Origin: Lichenicoccus sp965277665
GTDB taxonomy: Bacteria > Pseudomonadota > Alphaproteobacteria > Acetobacterales > Acetobacteraceae
DNA length: 64,000 bases
Assembly: GCF_965277665.1 (NCBI RefSeq)
Contig: NZ_OZ255835.1
Location: 3,472,001 to 3,536,000 of the forward strand
Reading direction: 5' to 3'
Part shown: positions 34,495 through 43,479 of the stretch, piece by piece
Position numbering within the stretch: position 1 is the first letter of the stretch
How the letters are laid out: the number at the start of each line of letters is the position of its first letter
Notes under the pieces: model-generated
What the model was told of the DNA's origin: nothing
Database searches by the model: none
The model's input: only the letters and a program-made list of their open reading frames with translations
Translations under genes and position numbers: made by a program

Positions 34495-35217
34495 TCATGC
34501 AGGCGTGAGCGCCAGCTTTTCCATCACGTCGGCCGCAGCCAGGCCGAACAGTTCCTCGCAGCGCCTGATATGCGCGAACAACGTGGCGCCCGCGATAACA
34601 GGGTCGGTGGCCGGGTGATAGGCCCGGGCCAGATCCTCGTCGATTTCCAGATGCGACGGACCGTCGTGCTCGTCATCGAGATGGGCCAGGCCCCAGACCC
34701 AGCGGCCCGAGGGGAACGCGCCAGTGAAGGCCGGTGCGTGACACAGGTAGGCCGCGAGTTCCTCGGCGATATATTCCGTTCCGGCAAGCCAGCAGAAGAA
34801 CTCGACCGGATCCTCGCTTTCGGCATTGGCGAGCAGGTTCCGCACGCCCTCGACCATGGCGGAGTCATCGAGGTCGATGTTCATTTCATCGGCGGCGCGG
34901 CGCCAGAGCAGCTTGTGCGAGCCCTCCTCCTCCTTCATTTCGCGCACCGCCTCGCGCGCCTCGTTGAAGAACGCCCGCACTCGGCTCTGGCCGAAACGCT
35001 GGACCAGCGGGCGGGTCGGCAGGCGTCCGACGCGCACGTCGATGGCGCGCTCGAAGGCCGTCACGAAGGGCCAGAAGCCGATCAGAAGGGCGCGGATCGC
35101 CTCCCGGTCGCCAGCGGCGCAGGCCCTGATCAACGGCGAGCAGAAGACTTCTTCCCGCGCATGGACACGCAAAGCGTGTCGGTCGACGGAAGGTTCGGAA
35201 AACAGCAATGCGTACAT
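34495..35217 (-). CDS. Helical protein, possible heme-oxygenase-like (diiron/TenA-type) fold
   Basis: A 240-residue, almost entirely helical, soluble protein that I cannot name. Three segments carry possible metal ligands: VREMKEEEGSHKLLWRRAA (Glu93/96-98, His101), GTEYIAEELAAYL (Glu148/152) and HLDDEHDGPSHLEIDED (His179, Asp181/182, His184, His188). An E...H motif, a central Glu and a final D/H cluster in this order are what heme-oxygenase-like diiron proteins such as CADD or UndA show, but spacing is only approximate. It could equally be a PqqC/TenA-like protein without metal. Upstream sequence is unusually AT-rich. The ATG at 35217 is the only sensible start. Confidence 0.5.
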   Translation of the reverse strand: MYALLFSEPSVDRHALRVHAREEVFCSPLIRACAAGDREAIRALLIGFWPFVTAFERAIDVRVGRLPTRPLVQRFGQSRVRAFFNEAREAVREMKEEEGSHKLLWRRAADEMNIDLDDSAMVEGVRNLLANAESEDPVEFFCWLAGTEYIAEELAAYLCHAPAFTGAFPSGRWVWGLAHLDDEHDGPSHLEIDEDLARAYHPATDPVIAGATLFAHIRRCEELFGLAAADVMEKLALTPA

Positions 35218-35558
35218 GATGCCCTCAATTTTTGAAGAGATCGTTCCGGGAGAGACGCTCCTGTGAACGACTGAGCCTCAATAACCGCTGGGTGCGTCCA
35301 AAAAACGAGAAACTGCATGAGATTTATGCAGGGCAGTTCCAAAGATTTAGCTTGAAAATATAATTTGAAACCGAAAGAACCTGTAGGTTTGGCTTTCGAC
35401 CTCCTGCTCTGAGCGGCAGGATCATAAATGCGAGGTTGGCATCATAATTCCGCACTCGTCCGGAAATTGATCCTCGACGATCTGCGGGGGCTCGTCAAAG
35501 CCGCCGAGGCCGCCGCTGCGACCGCGACGGCCGGCGGCCGGTGTCCGGCGGCGGCGCG
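35218..35558. other. Intergenic region with AT-rich segment
   Basis: About 340 bp without a supported gene. The part from 35225 to 35440 is the most AT-rich stretch of the window (for example TTTAGCTTGAAAATATAATT around 35350-35365) and probably contains the promoter of the gene at 34495 and the 3' region of the MBOAT gene. The last 80 bp return to high GC with GCCGGCGGCCGGTGTCCGGC, a weak hairpin just past the MBOAT stop. Confidence 0.45.
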
Positions 35559-37175
35559 TCAGAACTGGAAGTAGAGGAACCGGCTCGGATCATCGAGGTG
35601 GCACACGCTGCCGATGAGCAGCGCGCCCAATGCCACACCCCAGCCGAGGCCGGGATGCCAGCGCACCCGGCGCCAGAGGAACGGCCTGACCGGTCCCTGG
35701 GCCGGCCGGTAGTCCACCATGATCTGTTGCGTGTTCGGCAGCGTCCAGACCATGACGAAGCCGATGCCGACCAGCAGCCACTGCTTGAGGTCGTTCGCCG
35801 TGTCGGAGAGCGCCACCAGCCGCAGATGCACCAGCCACGGCAGCACGCCGTGCGTGCGCCCCATGAGCCATGCCGGGAACAGGATCGCTCCCTTGGCGGC
35901 ATGCAGCCCGAGCATGCCGCCCAGCATCGACAGGGCGCCGGACGTCGAGCCGGCCCGGAAGAACACCTGCGCGACCACGACCGACAGGAAGGTGAGCGCC
36001 ACCGAAACCGCCACGACCGACCACGGCGCCTCGGCATCCCCGGCCCGACGGGGCGGGGATACGAAGATGCGCCAGGCATGGTTGATCGTAAGGTAGGTGG
36101 CGTGCAGCAGGCCGAAGACCAGGAACTGCAGCCCGGCACCGTGCCAGATGCCGGCCAGGGTCATGGTGAAGACCATCGGCAGCAGGATCATGCCGGCGAA
36201 CGCGCCCGGCTGTCGCAGGGCCTGCCGGGAGGTGCCGAGGCCGCGCGCCATGCGCCAGCGCGCCACCGCGAGGGCCATCGGATTGTAGAGGTAGAGGGTC
36301 AGGTATCGCGTCAGCGTCATGTGCCAGCGATGCCAGAAATCGATGATCGAGCGGCTCTTGTACGGCGAGTTGAAGTTGAGCGGAAACACGATCCCGAACA
36401 TGCGGGCGACGCCGATCGCCATGTCGGAGTAGCCGGAGAAATCGAAGTAGAGCTGCAACGCATAGCTGAGCACGGCCTGCCAGGCGCCGTAGGCGCTCAG
36501 CGCGTGCGGCGTGGCGAAGCCGGCATTGGCGGCAACCGCCAGCGGGTCGGCGATGATCACCTTCTTGGCGAGGCCGATGGCGAAGATACTGAGCCCGACG
36601 CTCAGGTTCTCGGCCCGGAACGCATAGGTCCGAGGATCGGCGAATTGCGGAATCATCTCCTGGTTGTGCAGGATCGGCCCGGCAATGAGGTGCGGAAAGA
36701 AGGTGACGAACAGCGCGTAGTCGAGCAGCCCGTGCTGCTCCACCACGCCATCCTTCTCGTCCATCAGGTAGCCGATCTGGGTGAAGGTGAAGAACGAGAT
36801 CCCCAGCGGCAGGATGATCCGGCTCGCCCAGCCTGCGGGCAGCGCGTGCAGCAGGCCCAGGAAGGCGAGCGACGCCAGCAGGTACTTGTAGAAGAACAGC
36901 AGCAACAGGTTGCCGGCGACGCCGGAAGCGAGGAGTGCCGCCTGCAGACGGGGGCGATCGCGCGTGCGGTCGATCAGGCGGCTCATGGTGTAGTTGCAGG
37001 CGATCGAGCCCACCAGCAGCAGCAGGAAATGCGGGTTCCACCAGCCGTAGAAGAACAGCGAGCACAGCACGAGCCACGCGGCCGCCAGCCGGTGCCGGAT
37101 CAGGCCGGCGAGGTAGAAACCGACGACGGAGACCGGCAGGAAGGCAAAGATGAAGCCGTAGGAGTTGAACAGCAT
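35559..37175 (-). CDS. MBOAT-family O-acyltransferase (AlgI-like)
   Basis: A 538-residue membrane protein with 10 or more helices. LPLGISFFTFTQIGYLMD, FFPHLIAGPILH, YFDFSGYSDMAIGVARMFGI, PLNFNSPYKSRSIIDFWHRWHMTLTRYL (in two blocks) and AGIWHGAGLQFLVFGLLHA are the AlgI/MBOAT signatures; the His of IWHGAG is the catalytic residue. Such proteins move acyl (usually acetyl) groups across the membrane to an exopolysaccharide or cell-wall glycan, with an SGNH-type partner. The SGNH-like gene directly upstream in the same direction fits that role. Which glycan is modified cannot be told. Confidence 0.92.
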   Translation of the reverse strand: MLFNSYGFIFAFLPVSVVGFYLAGLIRHRLAAAWLVLCSLFFYGWWNPHFLLLLVGSIACNYTMSRLIDRTRDRPRLQAALLASGVAGNLLLLFFYKYLLASLAFLGLLHALPAGWASRIILPLGISFFTFTQIGYLMDEKDGVVEQHGLLDYALFVTFFPHLIAGPILHNQEMIPQFADPRTYAFRAENLSVGLSIFAIGLAKKVIIADPLAVAANAGFATPHALSAYGAWQAVLSYALQLYFDFSGYSDMAIGVARMFGIVFPLNFNSPYKSRSIIDFWHRWHMTLTRYLTLYLYNPMALAVARWRMARGLGTSRQALRQPGAFAGMILLPMVFTMTLAGIWHGAGLQFLVFGLLHATYLTINHAWRIFVSPPRRAGDAEAPWSVVAVSVALTFLSVVVAQVFFRAGSTSGALSMLGGMLGLHAAKGAILFPAWLMGRTHGVLPWLVHLRLVALSDTANDLKQWLLVGIGFVMVWTLPNTQQIMVDYRPAQGPVRPFLWRRVRWHPGLGWGVALGALLIGSVCHLDDPSRFLYFQF

Positions 37176-37207
37176 GGCCCTCTTCCTGCGCTATTCGACC
37201 TTCAAGA

Positions 37208-37233
37208 AGAGCATGATGCATGCATCATGCTCT
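37208..37233. repeat. Perfect 26-bp palindrome in the MBOAT-SGNH intergenic region
   Basis: AGAGCATGATGCA followed directly by TGCATCATGCTCT is a perfect dyad with no loop, followed by GGGGAA. A close relative (GAGCATGGTGC-aa-GCACCGTGCTCTGGGGAA) lies at 56885-56914. On the coding (minus) strand it falls 32 bp before the MBOAT start, so it would sit in that gene's leader. Confidence 0.7.
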
Positions 37234-37248
37234 GGGGAAGGATCGCGT

Positions 37249-38334
37249 TCACGAGGGCCGCTTTCGGAGCGGCGACGCGGCGTGCAGCGTTCCAGGGCGG
37301 CCGGCGACGTATGGCCTGAGGAACTCCGCCACCTGCGCGGTCGCCTCGGCGGCGCCTTCCCGGGTCAGGTGGACGCGCCAGCCATCGTCAATGAAGTCGG
37401 GTCCGGGCAGCGTGAGCGGCTTGTTGTCCGACACGCCGGCATAGGACCGCACGATCGAGGCGTAGGACGGGTCACAGACCGGCACTGGCGCGACATACAC
37501 CAGCACCCGGCTGCCGTGGCCCTGGTAGGCCTGCCGGAACTGCTCGATCAGCGCGCGGTCGGGCGGCGCCAGCGGCTTGGCCGCCATCGCGCAATGCTCC
37601 GGCAGCGTCGGCCGCTGGCCGGGACCCAGCATGGTGAACGGCTTCCTCGGGCGCAGGATGTCGGCCCAGCCACGCTCCTTCTGCATCTCCGCATAGGCCC
37701 ACACCCACCATTTCTCGGACGGGCTGAACTGGCGGACGCCCTGCTGCAGCACGATCACCGGCAACTGGATCAGCCGTCTCGGGTCCTGCCAGAATACCTT
37801 GCGGATGTCGGCGAACGTCCCGTGCCGGATCGCCACCCGGGCACCGTCCGCCCAGAGATGCTCGATGTCCGGCTGGCCCTCGACCAGGGTCCAGGGACCG
37901 ACATACAGCACGATCACGCGCGGACGCCGGTTGTGGGCGAGATAGTCGTCGAGCAGCAGGCCGGGCGAGAACAACACCGCGCCGGCGGAGAGACCAAGAT
38001 TATAGGCGCTGAGATGGTCCGTCGCGTCCAGCAGGGTCGGCCGCACGCCGAAGGTCAGCGAGGAGTCGCCGACGAAAACGACCCTGGCCTGCTGGTTCGT
38101 GAGGCCGAATTTGTAACAATCCGTGGCATCCCAGAACACCGTGCTGTGCCGACAATAGAGCGCGTCCGACCTGATCACGCAGTACGGCAGGATCAACGCG
38201 GCGGCGCACAGCAGCAGCAGCGCCAGCAGGAACCGCGCATGTCCATGCAGGATGAACCAGCTCCGGCAGCCAGCCATGCGACGGGCCGCCGAGGCGCGAG
38301 CGGACATGCCGGGAGATGAACCGCGTGCAGACAT
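37249..38334 (-). CDS. SGNH-like membrane-anchored protein, probable partner of the MBOAT acyltransferase
   Basis: A 361-residue protein with one N-terminal signal-anchor helix (FILHGHARFLLALLLLCAAALILPYC, residues about 20-45). RVVFVGDSSLTFGVRP is the block I GDS motif with the nucleophilic Ser, and DFIDDGWRVHLTREGAAEAT near the C-terminus provides the Asp-x-x-x-x-His of block V. It is followed at 74 bp by the MBOAT gene, the usual AlgJ/AlgX- or DltD-like pairing that transfers the acyl group to a periplasmic acceptor. The start is uncertain: ATG 38334 is preceded by GGGGGTCG, but 38364 or 38307 are possible. Confidence 0.75.
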   Translation of the reverse strand: MSARGSSPGMSARASAARRMAGCRSWFILHGHARFLLALLLLCAAALILPYCVIRSDALYCRHSTVFWDATDCYKFGLTNQQARVVFVGDSSLTFGVRPTLLDATDHLSAYNLGLSAGAVLFSPGLLLDDYLAHNRRPRVIVLYVGPWTLVEGQPDIEHLWADGARVAIRHGTFADIRKVFWQDPRRLIQLPVIVLQQGVRQFSPSEKWWVWAYAEMQKERGWADILRPRKPFTMLGPGQRPTLPEHCAMAAKPLAPPDRALIEQFRQAYQGHGSRVLVYVAPVPVCDPSYASIVRSYAGVSDNKPLTLPGPDFIDDGWRVHLTREGAAEATAQVAEFLRPYVAGRPGTLHAASPLRKRPS

Positions 38335-38499
38335 CGACCCCCATCCCAAGCCAGATCGGTGCATCCCTTCCCGAGGGAGGCGGGCGTCTCCGGCCCGGCC
38401 CTCGGATCGCGGGAGACTAGCGCGATCCGTGCCGTCGATGGGTGCTGTTTTCCTGCTCCAGCGGCGCAGTTCCAATTTGTTGCGAAACGGCGCCGCGCA

Positions 38500-40446
38500 T
38501 CACGGCTTCGCGGCGAGGATCGTGTCCAGGCTCGCCTGGCCGCCGCCGGCACGCACGAGGTGCGGGTATTGCAGGCCGGTCCGATCCTCGACCTGCACCG
38601 CGCGGTAGCGCCTGCCCGACGTCACCAGAAGCTGGATCGGCGCACCGGTCTGCCTGGCCTGGGTGATGGCATCGGCGAGATCGTCGGCGCCCTGGAAACT
38701 CGACCCGTCGATCCCGGCGAGCGTGTCGCCCTCGATCAGGCCCGCCTTGTAGGCCGGGCTGTTCCAGGCCACCGACGCGATCTTGGCGTCCTTGAGCACC
38801 AGGCCGATCGAGAAGCTGAAATCGCGTATCTTGCGTCCCTGCTCGAAGGACTCGAAAAGCGGCGACTTCTTGTCGGTCATCACCAGCCGGTAGCCGCCAC
38901 GCGTCAGGCCGTCCAGCGGCGCCGAGCCGCCGCGCCGGTCGAGGCGGGCGTGCAGGAAGCCGGCCCAGTCATAGGGCAGCACGGCATTGAGCGCATGCAC
39001 GACATCGTCGAAACGGTAGGTCGAGGTGACGAAGCTGCCGTCGTTGGTCGAGAACAGGCCGCGCGCGACATCGTCGAGCGATCTCGCGCCGTGGCTGCGC
39101 GCGCGGATCAGCGTGTCGGCGTCCAGCCAGAGCAGCACGCCTTCGAGATAGTAGTCCTCGCCGCGCTGCCAGTCCGGCCAGGGCAGACCGCGCCGCCGCA
39201 CGAAGATCGCGCTGTTGGTGGTGTCCTCGAGCGGACGCCAGGCGCGTCCGACCTCGGCCCGCATCAGCGCGGCCTCGACGGCGAGCATGTCCAGCGCCTG
39301 GTCGCGGCTCCAGAGCCTCGCCCGCGCCGCGAGCACCTGGCCCCAGTATTCGGTCATGCCCTCATAGACCCAGAGCAGGCTGTCGCGCTCGGGCAGGCTG
39401 TTGAAGTCGGGCGACCAAAGGTCCGCGGGACGCAGGTACTTGCCGTTCCAGGAGTGGGTGTATTCGTGCGTCAGCAGGTCGCGTCCGTCGGCGGTCTTGT
39501 CCCATTCGCTGAAATAGTTGCCGGCGGTCGCGTTCTCGCTGGACCGGTGATGCTCCAGCCCCTCGTCGGTGAGTTCGTCGCTCAAGGCGAGGAGGAAATC
39601 GTAATGGTCGTAATGGTGCGAGCCATACAGCCGGTACGCCTGCTGCACGATCGCGCGATGCGCCGCCAGCTGTGCGGGCGTCACGGCAAGCTCGGAGGGC
39701 CGGTCCGCGACAATATCGAGATGCACCGGTACCTTGCCGCCCGGATCGAGGTCGAGGCGTTCGAAATAGCGCCCGGCATAGAGCGGGCTGTCGAGCAGCG
39801 TCGAGAACGGCACCGGCGCGAACTGCACGCGTCCGGTGGCCGGATCGGCGGCGCCGGTTGCGGCAAGGGCGGTCGCGAACTGCCAGCCCGACGGCAGGCG
39901 CAGCGAGGGCGCGACCTGGATGTCGCGCGCGAAATAGCCGGCCGGGTAGAGGGCGACGATGTTCCATTGCAGGTCCAGCATGGCGGGCGTCATCACGACG
40001 CGGCCCTGGTTCTCGATGGCCGGCGACAGGAACTGGAAGTCGACGCTGATCGAGGCAGCACCCGCCGGCACCGGAACATGGAAGGCATACATGTCCACCG
40101 CATCGCGACGCCAGTCGAGCAGCGCGCCGCCGGCATGTGCGGCAAGTCCGGCCAGGAGCTCGATCGGACCGGTCGGTCCGTGCGCCCCGGGGATCCATTG
40201 CGGATAATGCAGGATCAGGTCGCCGGCGCGGGCGACCGGGATCGTCTCGTGCACGGACATGATGTGATGCGCAAGGTCGGTCGCATCGACGGCAAGGGTG
40301 ATGGCGCCCGGGTACGGCACGTCCCGCGGCAGCGGGACCGCGGGCGGCATCGGCAACGGAGCGGGGGGAGGCTGGTCGGCCTTGGCAGGCAATGCCGCGA
40401 GCGAGAGGAGCGACAGAGTCGCGAGCAGGGAGGCAAGGCGGATCAT
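38500..40446 (-). CDS. M61 glycyl-aminopeptidase-family metallopeptidase with PDZ domain
   Basis: A 648-residue exported peptidase. MIRLASLLATLSLLSLAALPAKA is the signal peptide. An N-terminal beta domain leads to the catalytic domain with HEYTHSWNGKYLRP (HExxH zinc motif) and LLWVYEGMTEYWGQ (third ligand Glu), the gluzincin arrangement of family M61. A C-terminal PDZ domain (about residues 550-630) is visible in IGLVLKDAKIASVAWNSPAYKAGLIEGDTLAGIDGSSFQG (in parts). ATG 40446 is taken because the signal peptide begins there; the longer frame upstream is shadow of ftsK. The physiological substrate is unknown. Confidence 0.9.
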   Translation of the reverse strand: MIRLASLLATLSLLSLAALPAKADQPPPAPLPMPPAVPLPRDVPYPGAITLAVDATDLAHHIMSVHETIPVARAGDLILHYPQWIPGAHGPTGPIELLAGLAAHAGGALLDWRRDAVDMYAFHVPVPAGAASISVDFQFLSPAIENQGRVVMTPAMLDLQWNIVALYPAGYFARDIQVAPSLRLPSGWQFATALAATGAADPATGRVQFAPVPFSTLLDSPLYAGRYFERLDLDPGGKVPVHLDIVADRPSELAVTPAQLAAHRAIVQQAYRLYGSHHYDHYDFLLALSDELTDEGLEHHRSSENATAGNYFSEWDKTADGRDLLTHEYTHSWNGKYLRPADLWSPDFNSLPERDSLLWVYEGMTEYWGQVLAARARLWSRDQALDMLAVEAALMRAEVGRAWRPLEDTTNSAIFVRRRGLPWPDWQRGEDYYLEGVLLWLDADTLIRARSHGARSLDDVARGLFSTNDGSFVTSTYRFDDVVHALNAVLPYDWAGFLHARLDRRGGSAPLDGLTRGGYRLVMTDKKSPLFESFEQGRKIRDFSFSIGLVLKDAKIASVAWNSPAYKAGLIEGDTLAGIDGSSFQGADDLADAITQARQTGAPIQLLVTSGRRYRAVQVEDRTGLQYPHLVRAGGGQASLDTILAAKP

Positions 40447-40513
40447 GCGGCATCCTGGATCATCGCGCACCGGTTTAGGCAGATCGCAAGACCGGTCAAG
40501 GTCTCCGCCGCGC

Positions 40514-43420
40514 TCAATCCTCGGCGTCGCGACGCAGCAGCACCTCGCGCTTGCCGACATGGTTGGCGGGACCGACCATGCCCTCCTTCTCCATCTGCTC
40601 GATCAGCTTGGCGGCGCGGTTGTAGCCGATCGACAGGTGGCGCTGGATGAACGAGGTGGAGGCCTTGCCCTCGCGCGCCACCAGTGCCACGGCCTGGTCG
40701 AACAGCCCGGCCTCGCCGTCGAAATTGCCGCCGTTCAGGCCGTTTCCAGAAGCGCCGGTATTGCCGCCGCCCGACTGTGCGCCGACCGCATCCTCCTCGA
40801 ACGGCGACGTCACGTCGTCGAGATAGGACGGCTCGCCCTGCTGGCGCAGGTGGCGCACCACGTCCTCGACCTCGGCATCGCCCACGAACGGGCCGTGCAC
40901 GCGGGTGATGCGGCCGCCGCCCTGCATGTACAGCATGTCGCCCTGGCCCAGCAGCTGCTCGGCGCCCTGCTCGCCGAGGATGGTGCGGCTGTCGAACTTG
41001 CTGATCACCTGGAAGCTGATGCGGGTCGGGAAGTTGGCCTTGATGGTGCCGGTGATGACATCCACCGACGGCCGCTGCGTCGCCATGATGACGTGGATGC
41101 CGGCCGCGCGCGCCATCTGCGCCAGCCGCTGCACCGTGGTCTCGATCTCCTTGCCGGCAACCATCATCAGGTCGGCCATCTCGTCGATCATCACCACGAT
41201 GTAGGGCAGGTTCTCCAGGGTGAGCGGCTGTTCCTCGAAGATCGGCTTGCCGGTCTCCGGGTCGAAGCCGGTCTGCACGCGGCGCATCAGCACCTCGCCG
41301 CGCTCGCGCGCGACCGCGACCCGCTCGTTGTAGCCGCCGATATTGCGTACGCCGAGCTGGCTCATGCCGCGATAGCGCCGCTCCATCTCGCGCACCGTCC
41401 ATTTCAGCGCGGTCACCGCGCGGGCCGGCTCGGTCACCACTGGCGCCATCAGATGCGGGATGCCGTCATAGATCGACAATTCGAGCATCTTCGGGTCGAT
41501 CAGGATCAGCCGGCACTCCTCGGGCGACAGCCGGTACAGCAGCGACAGGATCATCGCGTTCACCCCGACCGACTTGCCGGAGCCGGTGGTGCCGGCGATC
41601 AGCAGATGCGGCATGCGGGCGAGGTCGGCATAGACCGGGGCGCCGGAAATGTCCTTGCCGAGTGCGAGGCACAGGCGCGACGGGTTGGCGTGCCAGGCCT
41701 CGGAATCCAGCAGCTCCGAGAAATACACCGTCTCGCGTCGGGCGTTCGGCACCTCGATGCCGATCACGTTGCGGCCGGGCACGGTGGCGATGCGAACCGC
41801 CGTGACCGACAGCGAGCGCGCGATGTCGTCGGCGAGACCGATGACGCGCGCCGAGCGGATGCCGGGCGCCGGCTCGAGCTCGTACAATGTCACCACCGGG
41901 CCGGCATGGATCTCGCCGATCGCGCCCTGCACGCCGTAATCCGACAGCACCGTCTCCAGCAGCCGCGCATTGGCCTGCTGGCTTTCCGGCGACGGGCCGG
42001 TGGCGGCACGCGTCGGAGCGGCCTTCAGCAGGGAGAGCGGCGGCAGCGTCCAGCCGTCGGCGTCCGGTTCGGCGATGCGGCCTCGTGGCGTGGCCGGCTG
42101 CGGCGCGCGGGATGCGGCCGCCGCGTCGGCGGTGGAACGGGCCTGAGCGCCCGGGGCGCCGGTGGCAGCGGGCTCGCTACGGCCGCCGAGCAGCTTGCGT
42201 ATCGACATCAGCGCGCCCTCCCGGAGCGGCACCGGCACCGGATCGCCGGCAGGCTGGCCGGCGGCTCGCCGCTCCCGGGCGGACGGCGCGGCGGGCGAGG
42301 CCGGCGCGGCTGCATCGGCGGCACGCCGGGCCGCGGCGCGGGCGGCCGCCGAGCGGAGCGGCAGGATCGGCACCTCGTCATGGTCGTCGCCGGCACCGGG
42401 CGGCAGCATGTAGCCGCCGCCCTGCAGCGACGGCCCGGCGCCGGATCCGGGCTGCAGGTTCGGCTCCCGCCGGTCGCGGGCGCTGCTCCGCGAGGATGCA
42501 CCCGACGGCGGCACCACCGGGTCACGCCGCATCAGCGCCGCGTGGCCCATGCCGGTGCCCCCCGGCAGCCCGGCCTCCCGGGCGCGCACCGCGAACGGCG
42601 AGGGACCCGGTGACGCCCGGTCCAGCAGGTCGGCGTCGCGCATCGTGCCGTCACCAAAAACCTCCGGCCGGCGCCGTAGCCATGCCGGCAGCTCGAAACG
42701 GCGGCGGTCGGCGCGCGCGCGCCGGGGCCGCCGTGCGGGTGCGAACTCGTCCTGGCCTCCGAAGCGCAGGCTCGGGCGGGTGGAAAACCGCGCCGCCTGG
42801 CGCGCACCGCGCCCGGCCGCGCGCCATTCGCCGGCGGACAGGGCAAGCGAGAGCGGCGAGAGCACCAGGGCGAGCATGGCGCACAGCACCCAGGCGACCG
42901 GAGCGCCGGCCACGCCGAGCATGTCGTGTCCGGCCCTGAGCGCGATGCCGGCGAGCGACTGGCCGATCGCGCCGCCGAGCCCCGCCGGTCCGGGCCAGCG
43001 CAGCGCTGGCGTGTGCATCAGCACGGGCAGCGCCGACAGCGTCGCGGCGGCTGCGGGCAAGGCGCACAGCAGCGCGATCACCCGCAGGGCCAGGCTGCCG
43101 AGGCCACGATGCGAGCCGATCCGCCAGGCCCAGCCGAGCAGGGCGAGAGGCGGCAGCGCCGCGGCGAGGCCGAACCCCTGGATCAGCAGGTCGGCCAGGA
43201 TGGCTCCGGGAGCGCCGGCGAGATTGGAGGGCGCCGCGCTGGTGGCGGTATCGAGCGAGGGGTCGCGCGCAGTGTAGCTCACCAGGGCGACCAGGGCGGT
43301 GATCGACGCCAGCGCAAGGCCGATCGCCAGCACTTCCGCGACGCGGCGCCTGGCGATCGCCTGCATGCGCGGAGAGGCCAGTCGTTCCGAGAAGAAGCGG
43401 CTGCCGAAGGCGACGGTCAT
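40514..43420 (-). CDS. ftsK: FtsK/SpoIIIE DNA translocase
   Basis: A 968-residue protein with four or more N-terminal membrane helices, a Pro/Ala/Arg-rich linker (about residues 190-430) and the motor domain: PHLLIAGTTGSGKSVGVNAM (Walker A), YIVVMIDEMADLMMV (Walker B), RIATVPGRNVIGIEVPN, MATQRPSVDVITGTIKANFP and ISFQVISKFDSRTILGEQGAEQLLGQGDML (in two blocks). The C-terminal gamma winged helix (ALVAREGKASTSFIQRHLSIGYNRAAKLIEQME in blocks) reads KOPS sequences. It pumps chromosomal DNA through the division septum and activates dimer resolution. The M61 gene follows it; the aldolase gene lies upstream. Confidence 0.95.
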   Translation of the reverse strand: MTVAFGSRFFSERLASPRMQAIARRRVAEVLAIGLALASITALVALVSYTARDPSLDTATSAAPSNLAGAPGAILADLLIQGFGLAAALPPLALLGWAWRIGSHRGLGSLALRVIALLCALPAAAATLSALPVLMHTPALRWPGPAGLGGAIGQSLAGIALRAGHDMLGVAGAPVAWVLCAMLALVLSPLSLALSAGEWRAAGRGARQAARFSTRPSLRFGGQDEFAPARRPRRARADRRRFELPAWLRRRPEVFGDGTMRDADLLDRASPGPSPFAVRAREAGLPGGTGMGHAALMRRDPVVPPSGASSRSSARDRREPNLQPGSGAGPSLQGGGYMLPPGAGDDHDEVPILPLRSAAARAAARRAADAAAPASPAAPSARERRAAGQPAGDPVPVPLREGALMSIRKLLGGRSEPAATGAPGAQARSTADAAAASRAPQPATPRGRIAEPDADGWTLPPLSLLKAAPTRAATGPSPESQQANARLLETVLSDYGVQGAIGEIHAGPVVTLYELEPAPGIRSARVIGLADDIARSLSVTAVRIATVPGRNVIGIEVPNARRETVYFSELLDSEAWHANPSRLCLALGKDISGAPVYADLARMPHLLIAGTTGSGKSVGVNAMILSLLYRLSPEECRLILIDPKMLELSIYDGIPHLMAPVVTEPARAVTALKWTVREMERRYRGMSQLGVRNIGGYNERVAVARERGEVLMRRVQTGFDPETGKPIFEEQPLTLENLPYIVVMIDEMADLMMVAGKEIETTVQRLAQMARAAGIHVIMATQRPSVDVITGTIKANFPTRISFQVISKFDSRTILGEQGAEQLLGQGDMLYMQGGGRITRVHGPFVGDAEVEDVVRHLRQQGEPSYLDDVTSPFEEDAVGAQSGGGNTGASGNGLNGGNFDGEAGLFDQAVALVAREGKASTSFIQRHLSIGYNRAAKLIEQMEKEGMVGPANHVGKREVLLRRDAED

Positions 43421-43479
43421 CAGGCTGTATCCAGTGTGTTCCGGAGCTTACCTCAGACCAAGGGTGAGAAGGAACGGCT

